Source: an uncultured Muribaculaceae bacterium (GTDB lineage Bacteria > Bacteroidota > Bacteroidia > Bacteroidales > Muribaculaceae). Taken from it: a DNA stretch of 64,000 nucleotides. How positions within the stretch are numbered: the stretch's first letter is position 1; every line of letters begins with the position of its first letter. The translations under genes were made by a program, and so were the position numbers. This document shows, piece after piece, positions 53,443 through 61,913 of the stretch. The notes beneath the pieces were generated by a model that saw only the letters and a list, made by a program, of their open reading frames with translations, ran no database searches and was not told the origin of the DNA. The stretch lies in the NCBI GenBank assembly GCA_910587915.1, contig CAJUOB010000002.1, forward strand, positions 1 to 64,000. The letters are read 5' to 3'.

Positions 53443-53916
53443 TTACTGTGGAAGGACAACGTCCTCGGGGACATCATCGAAAACAAATTCAAAGCCGGAG
53501 TCGAGACTTCCATCCTCCATCATTTCGTCCACGATGTCCCAGGAGTCAAGACTGCCATAAACATATTGGTCGACAAATGCGTCGTTATCAAGCGCTTCCG
53601 CCAGCACCGGATTGGAGTCCATGGGCTGCAGACGGCCTGTGCCGGTAAGCATGGTGAACAGCTGCAACATCAGCCATACGCCTGCAAACATGGCAGCCAT
53701 GTACACATATGGGCGCACAGTCTGCCAAAAGGTGCGGGGGCCAGCCTGAGCCTCGACATCGTCGGGATGCTCAAGTTCAGGCCTGTCGGGGAGAGAGGCC
53801 ATGAGCCGGGAAGTGAAGGAATCGAAATATCCTTCGGGCGCATCGAGACCGGCCGACGGAGTCGCCAGACCCCGGCTGCGTGCAGTTTCGAGTATATGAG
53901 TTTTATTCCGGTCCAT
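53443..53916 (-). CDS. Single-pass membrane protein in sigma-factor operon (possible anti-sigma)
   Basis: A 157-residue protein with a cytosolic N-terminal part (LDAPEGYFDSFTSRLMASLP), one membrane helix (VYMAAMFAGVWLMLQLF, about 69-87) and an acidic outer tail ending DDVPEDVVLPQ. The layout (cytosolic head, one helix, outer tail, directly after a sigma-70 gene) is that of an anti-sigma factor, but no known anti-sigma domain is visible. It lies 41 nt after the sigma gene and 18 nt before the Spy-like gene. Confidence 0.65.
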   Translation of the reverse strand: MDRNKTHILETARSRGLATPSAGLDAPEGYFDSFTSRLMASLPDRPELEHPDDVEAQAGPRTFWQTVRPYVYMAAMFAGVWLMLQLFTMLTGTGRLQPMDSNPVLAEALDNDAFVDQYVYGSLDSWDIVDEMMEDGSLDSGFEFVFDDVPEDVVLPQ

Positions 53917-53957
53917 AATATTCTTTTTTCAGTTAGACATCGTTCCTTGGCCAAGGT

Positions 53958-54524
53958 TTAATCGCCGTGGTCAAAACGCTCCATATACTTTTCAATTTTT
54001 TTAACAGCGAGATGATACGATGCTTTCAGCGCACCTACCGTAGTGCCCAGTATGTCGGATATGTCTTCGTATTTCATGTCGTCGAAATACTTCATGTTGA
54101 ATACCAGACGCTGCTTCTCAGGAAGCGAAGCCACAGCCTGACGCAGGTGGGCGCCAAGAGAATCGCCGTCGATGTCGGGGGCGGCAGCCACTGTCGACGC
54201 CACAGTACCATCGGGGTCGTCGAGCGACATGGCACCACGGCGTTTTTCCTTTTCAAGAAAACTTATTGCCTCATTAATAGCTATTTTATGAAGCCATGTC
54301 GAAAGTTTTGCCTCCCCCCGGAAGTTCTCGAGCGAGTTCCATGCCTTCATAAAAGTATTCTGAAGCAAATCGTCGGTATCATCGGCATTCAGCACCATAC
54401 GACGTATCTGCCAATAAAGCGGGCGGCTATATTCTTCCACCATTTCGGCAAAGGCCGCACGCACGGTGGCGGGGTCGCGCAACCTCGCTGTCAAATCGTC
54501 GGTACGGTCTTTTGTATCCTTCAT
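53958..54524 (-). CDS. ECF-type RNA polymerase sigma factor
   Basis: A 188-residue sigma-70 family factor. Region 2 includes NADDTDDLLQNTFMKAWNSL and LSTWLHKIAINEAI; region 4 includes LPEKQRLVFNMKYFDDMKYE and the helix-turn-helix ISDILGTTVGALKASYHLAV. Regions 1 and 3 are absent, as in ECF sigmas. The ORF extends to a TTG at 54554, but a TATATTTGCA promoter lies between, so the ATG at 54524 is used. Downstream genes probably carry its anti-sigma and a target. Confidence 0.88.
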   Translation of the reverse strand: MKDTKDRTDDLTARLRDPATVRAAFAEMVEEYSRPLYWQIRRMVLNADDTDDLLQNTFMKAWNSLENFRGEAKLSTWLHKIAINEAISFLEKEKRRGAMSLDDPDGTVASTVAAAPDIDGDSLGAHLRQAVASLPEKQRLVFNMKYFDDMKYEDISDILGTTVGALKASYHLAVKKIEKYMERFDHGD

Positions 54525-54529
54525 CGCAG

Positions 54530-54539
54530 TGCAAATATA
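54530..54539 (-). promoter_or_regulatory. Promoter of sigma-factor operon
   Basis: TATATTTGCA on the minus strand, only 5 nt before the ATG at 54524, so the leader is very short. The box fits the housekeeping form. Confidence 0.6.
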
Positions 54540-54607
54540 CGAATTTTTTGGCAATGTTAAATTTCACGCTCCGATATTTACCGCAATCATAGGGCTGACT
54601 CCGGCTT

Positions 54608-54617
54608 TATCTTTGCA
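54608..54617 (+). promoter_or_regulatory. Promoter of arginine-rich small protein gene
   Basis: TATCTTTGCA, 15 nt before the ATG at 54633, divergent from the sigma-factor promoter. Confidence 0.65.
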
Positions 54618-54632
54618 GAAATCAGAAATCAC

Positions 54633-55055
54633 ATGAATATGACAACACTTGCAGTATCTAAAAAAGTATATGCCGATATAAGTACACGAATTGGAGCAGC
54701 TCTCTCTTTTGCACCCGACTCTGCCGCCGAAGCAATGAGACTGGTCGATAGTTTTCTTGCAGGAGAAAACCCCGCAAGCTCCGATGCAGGTGCCATGCTG
54801 GCATTCAATATGATCAAAGCGGAGCTTGAAAGAGCTATGGCACGCTCACTACGTGCCCGGGCACGAGCTGCGGCACGGAAGAAAGCTATCGCAGAACGCA
54901 GGGAGAACCCATCGCCATCCCCTACCCCACCGGAGATAAGGCTTACCCGGCAACAACGGCGCGCCCAAGAACGCATGCAGCGGAAGAAGCTACGGCAGTG
55001 CCGCAGACCCGACAATGGCGCACCGGCTATGGGAGCATCAGATAGGGTGCCGTAG
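54633..55055 (+). CDS. Arginine-rich protein of unknown function
   Basis: A 140-residue protein, not recognised. Residues 1-65 look like a small helical domain (VYADISTRIGAALSFAPDSA); residues 68-135 are strongly basic with clusters such as RSLRARARAAARKKAIAERR and RQQRRAQERMQRKKLRQCRR around a Pro-rich hinge. Such tails often bind nucleic acid. The start is supported by a promoter 15 nt upstream. Its 3' end overlaps the opposite-strand uvrA by 29 nt. Confidence 0.6.
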   Translation: MNMTTLAVSKKVYADISTRIGAALSFAPDSAAEAMRLVDSFLAGENPASSDAGAMLAFNMIKAELERAMARSLRARARAAARKKAIAERRENPSPSPTPPEIRLTRQQRRAQERMQRKKLRQCRRPDNGAPAMGASDRVP

Positions 55056-57885
55056 GCGACGAACCCGCAGCTACCTGCTCGGGAGTACCTGTAGCTATGA
55101 TCTGTCCGCCGCCGGCACCACCGTCGGGACCCATGTCGACCACATAGTCGGCCATGTTGATCACATCTACATTATGTTCTATCACAAGCACAGTATTACC
55201 ACGGTCGACAAGACGGTTGAGAATGCTCATGAGCGTACGGATATCATCGAAGTGAAGACCCGTAGTAGGTTCATCGAGAATAAAAAGCGTATTGCCTGTA
55301 TCGCGCTTTGCCAGTTCGGTGGCAAGCTTGACACGTTGGTTCTCACCACCCGACAGTGTCGACGAAGGCTGTCCAAGCTTGATATATCCCAAGCCTATAT
55401 CCTGAAGCACCTTGATCTTGCGCAGTATGGCCGGAACACCGGCAAAGAATTCCACAGCCTGGTTTATGGTCATGTCGAGGACATCGGCCACCGACTTACC
55501 CTTGAATCGAACCTCGAGGGTCTCGCGGTTGTAGCGGCGACCGTGGCATTCCTCGCACGACACCAGTACATCCGGCAGGAAATTCATCTCGATAGTCTTG
55601 TAGCCGTTACCCTTGCATGCCTCACAGCGTCCTCCGGCCACATTGAACGAGAAGCGTCCCGGCTTGTATCCGCGTATCTTGGCTTCGGGAAGATTCACGA
55701 ACAAATTTCGGATATCGGTGAATACTCCTGTATATGTGGCGGGATTTGAGCGTGGCGTGCGGCCCAGCGGCGACTGGTCGACTGTCACCACCTTGTCGAT
55801 GTTCCCGATACCCTCCAGTTCCCTGTAGGGCAGCGGTTCGGTAATCGAATTATAGAAATGCTGCGACAGAATGGGCTGCAGAGTGCCGTTGACAAGCGAC
55901 GACTTGCCGCTACCCGACACTCCGGCCACCACGGTGAGGGTGCCCAGAGGCAACGTGAAATCCACATCTTTAAGATTGTGGCCGGTGCATCCACGGATGG
56001 CGAGTGTCTTGCCGTTTCCTGTACGACGTACCGACGGCAGGGGCAATTTCTCCGCGCCACTGAGATAGCGTGCAGTCACGGTATTGGTGGCAAGCATCTC
56101 GGCGGGAGTGCCGGCAAACACCACTTTTCCACCCTTGCGCCCCGCGCCGGGGCCGATGTCGACCACATAGTCGGCTTCAAGCATTATGTCGCGGTCGTGT
56201 TCCACCACTATAATGGTGTTTGATGCATCGCGCAGTCGCTCGAGCGATCGGATGAGACGGTGATTATCGCGCTGATGCAGACCGATACTCGGTTCATCGA
56301 GAATATAAAGTACATTCACGAGCTCGGAGCCAAGCTGTGTGGCAAGTCTTATGCGCTGACTTTCACCACCCGACAGAGTAGCAGAGGCTCGGTTGAGTTG
56401 CAGATAGCCAAGGCCTACGTCGACAAGGAATTTCAGACGGACACCAATCTCCTTGATAATCTCGACGGCAATCTGGCGGTCGCGCTCATCGAGGCGTCCG
56501 AGAACGCTCTGCGACCATCCGTGGAGAGCCTCTATGTCGAGACGACATAGCTCGGCTATGTTCTTTCCATCGACAAAGAAGTGCAGAGCCTCGCGGTTCA
56601 GGCGGTCGCCATTGCACTCGGGACAAGTGCAGCGGGTGAAGAACTGGCCGCTCCATTTCTTCGCCTGATAGCCGGCATCATCGTCCTGCGACATCTCGAT
56701 ATACTTCACGAGACCATCGAAGGTCCGGAAGAAATCGAATGTCGAAGCGGTGCTGTCCTTCAGCGGGGGCACCGATGTGGTACCGTTGAAAATCTCGTCG
56801 ACAGCTTCATCGGAAAGATCTTTGAAGGGGGTATTGATTGTGTAGCCATGCCGCTCGAGAATGGCACGAATCTGCATGAATATGACCGTTTCCTTATATT
56901 TGCCAAGCGGAGTGAGTGCACCCTTGGCTACAGAAAGATTCTCGTCGGGCACAATCTTTGCACGGTCGATAATATTGACATACCCAAGGCCTTTACAACG
57001 CGGACATGCACCCTGGGGAGAGTTGAACGAAAAGTTATGCGGAGCCGGGTCGTGGTAGGATATACCTGTGGCTGGGTCCATGAGTTCCTGGCTATAGTAA
57101 GCCACGGCTTCGGCCTCGACATCGTACACCATCATTTCCTTATCGCCCTGCGTGAGTGCATTTTCCACCGATGCAAGCAGCCGGTCGCGGTCCTTTGCCG
57201 CCACCTTGAGCTTGTCGATGACCAGCTCGATGCTGTGATTGCGGTATCGGTCGAGGCGCATGCCCGAAGAAATCTCCATCAACTCTCCGTCGACACGCAC
57301 ATTGAGGAAGCCTTTGCGCACGAGTTGGTCAAATAACTCGCGGTAGTGTCCCTTGCGGTTCTTAACAAGCGGGGCAAGTATATATATCTTCCGGCCCTCA
57401 TACTTGTCGATTATCAGATCGACAATCTTCTCGTCGGTATACTTAACCATCTCTTCGCCCGAGATATAGCTGCGGGCATGGCCGGCACGCGCATACAGCA
57501 ATCGGAGAAAATCGTAGATTTCTGTGGTCGTGCCGATGGTACTGCGAGGATTGCGGTTTATGGTTTTCTGCTCAATGGCAATTACCGGGCACAAGCCACC
57601 GATATGATCCACATCGGGCCGCTCGAGATTCCCGAGCATATTGCGCGCGTAGGCAGAGAATGTCTCGATATAGCGGCGTTGACCCTCGGCGAAGATAGTG
57701 TCGAAAGCCAACGACGATTTGCCCGACCCGCTCAGGCCGGTTATTACCGTAAGTTTATTGTGTGGAATGTCGACATCGACGTTCTTGAGATTATTTACCC
57801 TCGCGCCGACAACACTTATGCACCCGGTACCATCGATGGTGTCGGGTGCCTCTTCTTGTACCTTGGAAATTTTTTTAGCGGTCAT
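55027..57885 (-). CDS. uvrA: UvrABC excinuclease subunit A
   Basis: Damage-recognition ATPase of nucleotide excision repair. The 952-residue protein has two ABC modules: Walker A GLSGSGKSSLAFDTIFAEG (about 32) and GVSGSGKSSLVNGTLQPI (about 650); signatures SATLSGGESQRIRLATQLG and SSTLSGGENQRVKLATELA; Walker B VLYILDEPSIGLH and LFILDEPTTGLHFDD. The C-terminal zinc finger is GGRCEACKGNGYKTIE with VSCEECHGRR. Its stop lies inside the convergent small gene. The lytic transglycosylase gene ends 3 nt upstream of its start, so they may be cotranscribed. Confidence 0.97.
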   Translation of the reverse strand: MTAKKISKVQEEAPDTIDGTGCISVVGARVNNLKNVDVDIPHNKLTVITGLSGSGKSSLAFDTIFAEGQRRYIETFSAYARNMLGNLERPDVDHIGGLCPVIAIEQKTINRNPRSTIGTTTEIYDFLRLLYARAGHARSYISGEEMVKYTDEKIVDLIIDKYEGRKIYILAPLVKNRKGHYRELFDQLVRKGFLNVRVDGELMEISSGMRLDRYRNHSIELVIDKLKVAAKDRDRLLASVENALTQGDKEMMVYDVEAEAVAYYSQELMDPATGISYHDPAPHNFSFNSPQGACPRCKGLGYVNIIDRAKIVPDENLSVAKGALTPLGKYKETVIFMQIRAILERHGYTINTPFKDLSDEAVDEIFNGTTSVPPLKDSTASTFDFFRTFDGLVKYIEMSQDDDAGYQAKKWSGQFFTRCTCPECNGDRLNREALHFFVDGKNIAELCRLDIEALHGWSQSVLGRLDERDRQIAVEIIKEIGVRLKFLVDVGLGYLQLNRASATLSGGESQRIRLATQLGSELVNVLYILDEPSIGLHQRDNHRLIRSLERLRDASNTIIVVEHDRDIMLEADYVVDIGPGAGRKGGKVVFAGTPAEMLATNTVTARYLSGAEKLPLPSVRRTGNGKTLAIRGCTGHNLKDVDFTLPLGTLTVVAGVSGSGKSSLVNGTLQPILSQHFYNSITEPLPYRELEGIGNIDKVVTVDQSPLGRTPRSNPATYTGVFTDIRNLFVNLPEAKIRGYKPGRFSFNVAGGRCEACKGNGYKTIEMNFLPDVLVSCEECHGRRYNRETLEVRFKGKSVADVLDMTINQAVEFFAGVPAILRKIKVLQDIGLGYIKLGQPSSTLSGGENQRVKLATELAKRDTGNTLFILDEPTTGLHFDDIRTLMSILNRLVDRGNTVLVIEHNVDVINMADYVVDMGPDGGAGGGQIIATGTPEQVAAGSSPTAPYLMLP

Positions 57886-57888
57886 TTT

Positions 57889-58830
57889 TCAACGGTCGGT
57901 CCATGCCGGATTGAAAGTTTTCGTGCCAGCCGTACGCCGCGACAGCGACTCGGCAAGCGGAATGCGCACCTTGTAGGTCTTGCCCGATTTATTCGTGAGG
58001 CTCTTGGAGCGTATCCATGGATTTTCCTCTCGTAGTATGGAGTATGTTATACCCTGCTTCTTAGCCCATGCAGCCCAGTCGGGCACAGGACCTGAAACCT
58101 CGACTGTACGGTACTTGCGTGGCTGATAGAGCTGGTTGTCGCGCAAGTGGAATCCATAGGCCGACGGATTTTCCATCAAGGTCTTCATGGCCATTATGCG
58201 ATAGGGATATCGCGTTGTCTCCTCCACGAGATAGAGATCGAGCGAAGTGTCGGCATTCTGGCTTCCGAGCTCTTTCGATATGCGGGTCATACCGCCATTG
58301 TATGCAGCCATGACCGAAGGCCAGTTGCCGTACTTGGCATATGCTTTCTTGAGGTATCGGGCAGCTGCGGCAGTTGCTTTCTCTATGTTATAGCGCTCGT
58401 CGACCTCATCGTTTACCTCCAGGCCATACTCCTTGGCGGTAGTGGCCATGAACTGCCACAAGCCGGCGGCCTTTGCCGGAGAGTAGGCGCGGGGATTGAG
58501 CGAACTTTCCACACAGGCAAGATACAGCATGTCCTGAGGCACACCATTCTCCTTGAGTATCTTGGAGAGCTCGGGAAAATAGCGGTTGGCACGCTTGATC
58601 ATAAGCATGGTTGTGCCATGGGTATAGGCAATGCTGGCAATCTCGCGGTCGAAACGCTCGTAGCGGTCGACCGGATCGAGACTTATCTTCTCGCCGCACA
58701 AGGTTACCGATTCCGGGACCTCGGGCGAATATACATCGGAGAACACCACCGGCGTGCGCTGGGCCGCCAGAGGCATGGCAAGCAGCGATGCCGCCGCCAG
58801 AGTACATATAGCTATCGTCTTCATTGTCAT
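57889..58830 (-). CDS. Lytic transglycosylase (SLT/MltD-like)
   Basis: Periplasmic muramidase-type enzyme of 313 residues that cuts peptidoglycan glycan strands. It has a signal peptide (MKTIAICTLAAASLLAMPLA) and the SLT fold with catalytic Glu in LYLACVESSLNPRAYSPAKA (about residue 107), then AAGLWQFMATTAKEYGL and VMAAYNGGMTRI. The last 50 residues may be a degenerate LysM-like unit (ENPWIRSKSLTNKSG). The ATG at 58830 overlaps the stop of the T9SS-type gene upstream (ATGA), so longer starts are rejected. Confidence 0.9.
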   Translation of the reverse strand: MTMKTIAICTLAAASLLAMPLAAQRTPVVFSDVYSPEVPESVTLCGEKISLDPVDRYERFDREIASIAYTHGTTMLMIKRANRYFPELSKILKENGVPQDMLYLACVESSLNPRAYSPAKAAGLWQFMATTAKEYGLEVNDEVDERYNIEKATAAAARYLKKAYAKYGNWPSVMAAYNGGMTRISKELGSQNADTSLDLYLVEETTRYPYRIMAMKTLMENPSAYGFHLRDNQLYQPRKYRTVEVSGPVPDWAAWAKKQGITYSILREENPWIRSKSLTNKSGKTYKVRIPLAESLSRRTAGTKTFNPAWTDR

Positions 58831-60158
58831 TCTGTTTCCGTTCCGGCAGAACTGTTGTCTGTACCGGTAAAGTTGATTATATTTATGTCGCCGGCACGTT
58901 CGTACTTCACTCCGTCGGCGCCGACAGCTTTGATTACATAGTAATAAACGCCTGCGGGAACGAATTTCCCTCGGTATTTTCCATCCCAGCCTTCGGAAGG
59001 CTCGGTGGAAGAGAACAAACGTGTGCCCCAACGGTTGAAGATATGGCATTCATAGCTCACAAGCGATTTATAGCTCACCTTCCACTCGTCGTTCACTCCT
59101 GGCGAGGACTGTGGTGTGAATGCATTGGGAATCTCGAGCTTCGACTCTCCAATGAATATCTCGTAGGTTGTGCTGACAAACTCGCAGTCGCCGGCCGCAT
59201 TATTAGCCACGAAGCGCACGTAGGTGGTGCCACTCTCAGTGAAGGTATAGTCGAAAGCAAGCTCGGTGTAGCGGTCGTCGACATCCTCGAACTCCGCAGA
59301 GCGCGAGATCTGCCATTCGGTGAATATAGCCGCATCGGACGCGGCGGCTTCGAACCGCACTTCGCATGGGGCGCTGCCACCAAGATCGCCGCTCTGATCG
59401 GTCTGCTCGTTATCGGCGGCCTGATGCATATTCGACGCTTTGGTCTGAGCCTCTACGGCGACTGTGGTATAGACCTCGCTCTCAACCTCGACCACACTAT
59501 TCCACGCACGCAGGAAACGGTCGCCCTCGAGCCGGAACGACGTATTGCAAAGTGGTGAATTGATGACCGTGGAGCCGCCGATGCCGGCAAGTGTGATTTC
59601 AGCCGGAACCAGAGAGTAGGCAAACGATCCTTCATCGAAGGCAAGTGTGGAATACGACAGATTGAGTTCACGCGACAACTCCATACGTCGGCCGTTGATG
59701 CTGTAATAGGGTATGGGCGATGCATCGCCGTCGACAGCAAGAATAGTTCGGCCACAGTCTTCGGCGGGCGAAGCGGTCAATGCCGACACATCGAAGCGAT
59801 GGGCCTGATAGTCGACCACCCAATAGCAATGGCGCGTGCTTCCATCCTCGATTATATAGCCCATGTCAGTCCCGGCGACAGGAATACTCCAGCGGTTGCC
59901 GCTATGGTCGGTGGCAACTTCCTCGGCATATGCCCCTCCAAGATTGCTGAAGCGATACCACCGCACCTGCTGCGACGACGCCTCATAGACGATGCGTGCC
60001 GACGGCTGGCCACCGGGCACTACATAGATGGCTTCGAGCCCGCTCGAAGACTCCGCACTCACCATAACAGGCTGCAGAGAGTATCCCTCGAAATCGAGCG
60101 CCCACAAACCTAAAAAAGACACAAAGGCCATAGAGGCCGCAAAAAGACGTCGGTTCAT
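58827..60158 (-). CDS. Secreted protein with gliding-motility/T9SS type B C-terminal domain
   Basis: Exported protein of 443 residues with signal peptide MNRRLFAASMAFVSFLGLWA. The N-terminal 330 residues are beta-rich, with Ig-like stretches (FTESGTTYVRFVANNAAGDC). The C-terminal 90 residues are the gliding-motility-associated (CHU_C/T9SS type B) domain: IPNAFTPQSSPGVNDEWKV, HIFNRWGTRLFSST, GWDGKYRGKFVPAGVYYYVI. It should be exported by type IX secretion and stay surface-bound. It is coupled by ATGA overlap to the lytic transglycosylase gene. Confidence 0.85.
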   Translation of the reverse strand: MNRRLFAASMAFVSFLGLWALDFEGYSLQPVMVSAESSSGLEAIYVVPGGQPSARIVYEASSQQVRWYRFSNLGGAYAEEVATDHSGNRWSIPVAGTDMGYIIEDGSTRHCYWVVDYQAHRFDVSALTASPAEDCGRTILAVDGDASPIPYYSINGRRMELSRELNLSYSTLAFDEGSFAYSLVPAEITLAGIGGSTVINSPLCNTSFRLEGDRFLRAWNSVVEVESEVYTTVAVEAQTKASNMHQAADNEQTDQSGDLGGSAPCEVRFEAAASDAAIFTEWQISRSAEFEDVDDRYTELAFDYTFTESGTTYVRFVANNAAGDCEFVSTTYEIFIGESKLEIPNAFTPQSSPGVNDEWKVSYKSLVSYECHIFNRWGTRLFSSTEPSEGWDGKYRGKFVPAGVYYYVIKAVGADGVKYERAGDINIINFTGTDNSSAGTETE

Positions 60159-60179
60159 ATCGTTCTGACAAACTTATCA

Positions 60180-60189
60180 TACAAAGTTA
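60180..60189 (-). promoter_or_regulatory. Promoter of T9SS-type gene
   Basis: TAACTTTGTA on the minus strand, 21 nt before the ATG, with a TTG element about 21 bp further upstream. Confidence 0.55.
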
Positions 60190-60259
60190 CGGAAAAACCG
60201 CAATATAAGCAAGCCCCCTGTCTTCCGCGAGTCTGCGTAGTCCCCTTGTTCCTATTGAT

Positions 60260-60856
60260 TTATTTTTTTAAGTCGAAAAACATAAATCGTGTTTCCAACG
60301 GTTCCTCCGGTTTAAGCTTGAGAAAATCGCGCTCTTCTTGTTCGCTTTTATACAATGTTTTGAATCCGTTTCTTTCGTAGAAGTGTATGGTTCGGTCATT
60401 GTTATAAGCATCTACAACAATAAAGCGGCAACCGGTTTTATTATCCGATAGAAACCAATCCTTTATAAAGTTGAGAATTTGACTGCCTATATTCAATCCT
60501 TTGTCCCGGAAAAGGGAGGATACTGCCAAACGTCCAATCAAAACAGCAGGATAATTCATTCCACGTTTTGCATTGGTGATGCCTCTTTGAACTCTATTAC
60601 GAGCAGATGAAATTATGTCTTTAGCTTTGATACTATCGTTTGCAAGAGTAACCAATCCCATTATTAAAGATGGGTCCTCTATATTAATCCATGCATAAGT
60701 TCTCCCGAGCAACTCCTCATCATAGTAGAAAGCATCAACCGCAAAAAACTCATCAAGATCTATATCATTACACCGAAACGGCGTGCAATAAGAAGCCACC
60801 TCTTTTGTATAAGGTCGCATAATTGCATCGCGTTCAAGTATAAACGATGATTCCAA
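60260..60856 (-). CDS. GNAT acetyltransferase, probable toxin
   Basis: A 198-residue GNAT-fold acetyltransferase. The acetyl-CoA loop is in LIGRLAVSSLFRDKGLNIGS (motif A, about 107-126), followed by GCRFIVVDAYNNDRTIHFYE and RNGFKTL (motif B). Size and layout match TacT/AtaT-type toxins that acetylate aminoacyl-tRNA. A 60-residue small protein gene ends 5 nt upstream, in the usual antitoxin place. The segment has low GC compared with the neighbours, suggesting transfer. The substrate is not known. Confidence 0.75.
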   Translation of the reverse strand: MESSFILERDAIMRPYTKEVASYCTPFRCNDIDLDEFFAVDAFYYDEELLGRTYAWINIEDPSLIMGLVTLANDSIKAKDIISSARNRVQRGITNAKRGMNYPAVLIGRLAVSSLFRDKGLNIGSQILNFIKDWFLSDNKTGCRFIVVDAYNNDRTIHFYERNGFKTLYKSEQEERDFLKLKPEEPLETRFMFFDLKK

Positions 60857-60861
60857 AGTAA

Positions 60862-61044
60862 TTATTTCTTTTCTTTGGGCGGAAATATAAAGTCTCGCGA
60901 CTTACGAAGAAATTCAGCAATCTGGGCTTCCCGTTCAGCAGACAAACGAGGCGTAGGCAATTTGCCATTACGCTCTGCTTCTTCCACAAAAGAACGAGCT
61001 GATTCTCCGACAAGCACCGGGGATGAGTTAATAGTCATTGCCAT
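60862..61044 (-). CDS. Small protein upstream of GNAT gene, probable antitoxin
   Basis: A 60-residue protein (MAMTINSSPVLVGESARSF start) with a short beta stretch, a helix (ARSFVEEAERNGKLP), and a C-terminal tail SRDFIFPPKEKK. It has no typical ribbon-helix-helix or HTH that I can name, but the N-terminal strand with SPVLVGESA resembles small antitoxins. It shares the promoter with the GNAT gene and is low in GC. Confidence 0.6.
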   Translation of the reverse strand: MAMTINSSPVLVGESARSFVEEAERNGKLPTPRLSAEREAQIAEFLRKSRDFIFPPKEKK

Positions 61045-61061
61045 ATCAAGAAGTTTAATAA

Positions 61062-61071
61062 CACAAAGTTA
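61062..61071 (-). promoter_or_regulatory. Promoter of GNAT toxin-antitoxin-like pair
   Basis: TAACTTTGTG on the minus strand with a TTG element about 20 bp upstream, 17 nt before the first ATG. Confidence 0.55.
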
Positions 61072-61135
61072 CAACAATATAACAAATTATGCAACATCTT
61101 GTGAGTTAAAGAACAGGAGCGCCGCTGTTTAATTT

Positions 61136-61180
61136 TCAAAAAAACGGCTGAGCACCACTTAAAAGTAGCATTCAGCCGTT
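61136..61180 (-). terminator. rprXY terminator
   Basis: AACGGCTGA / TCAGCCGTT outer stem (61143-61151, 61172-61180) with inner ACTT/AAGT pairing; T-run on the minus strand (A-run 61138-61144). Confidence 0.85.
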
Positions 61181-61203
61181 ATGTTTATTTATCTATACCG
61201 TGC

Positions 61204-61908
61204 TTAGTGGCTGTCGCTTTCGGGAGCGATGAGTTTGTAGCCCTTGCCGTGTATGTTGATGATTTCGATGGAAGGATCGTCCTTGAGGTGCTTGCGCAGC
61301 TTGGTGATGTAGACGTCCATGGAACGTGCGTTGAAGTAGTTGTCGTCGATCCATATGGTCTTGAGCGCATAGTTGCGTTCGAGAATTTCGTTGACGTGAG
61401 CACAGAGAAGGCTGAGGAGTTCGGATTCCTTAGTGGTGAGCTTAGTGATTTTGTCGCCGATGAGGAGCACCTGCTTCTGGGTATCGAAAGTGAATTTTCC
61501 GATCTTATACATGGTTATCTCCTTGCCTTTCTTGCCTTTCACGCGGCGCAGGATTGCCTCGATACGGAACACGAGCTCTTCCATGGAGAAGGGCTTTGTG
61601 ATATAGTCGTCGGCACCGATCTTGAAACCTTCGAGAATATCGTCCTTAAGCGATTTAGCAGTAAGGAAAATGATGGGTATTTCGGAGTTGACGGCACGGA
61701 TTTCCTGCGCGAGGGTAAGACCGTCTTTCTTGGGCATCATCACGTCGAGAATGCAGATATCGTACTTTCCTTTGAGGAAAGCCTTGTATCCGGCTTCGCC
61801 GTCGACAAAGAGGTCGGCGTAGCAGCCTTTGGCCTGGAGATACTCGCGAAGGAGCATGCCGAGGTTTTCGTCGTCTTCGCAGAGAAGAATCTTGATTCTT
61901 TCTTCCAT
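61204..61908 (-). CDS. rprY: OmpR-family response regulator RprY
   Basis: DNA-binding response regulator of 234 residues. Receiver domain: EDDENLGMLLREYLQAKGCY, phospho-acceptor Asp in CILDVMMPKKDG (about 55), Thr/Lys switch residues in IIFLTAKSLKD and ADDYITKPFSMEEL. The C-terminal winged helix holds LTTKESELLSLLCAH and NARSMDVYITKLRKHLKDDP. It closely follows the kinase gene (5 nt). The pair matches RprX/RprY of Bacteroides. Its targets cannot be read from the window. Confidence 0.9.
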   Translation of the reverse strand: MEERIKILLCEDDENLGMLLREYLQAKGCYADLFVDGEAGYKAFLKGKYDICILDVMMPKKDGLTLAQEIRAVNSEIPIIFLTAKSLKDDILEGFKIGADDYITKPFSMEELVFRIEAILRRVKGKKGKEITMYKIGKFTFDTQKQVLLIGDKITKLTTKESELLSLLCAHVNEILERNYALKTIWIDDNYFNARSMDVYITKLRKHLKDDPSIEIINIHGKGYKLIAPESDSH

Positions 61909-61913
61909 AGTCG

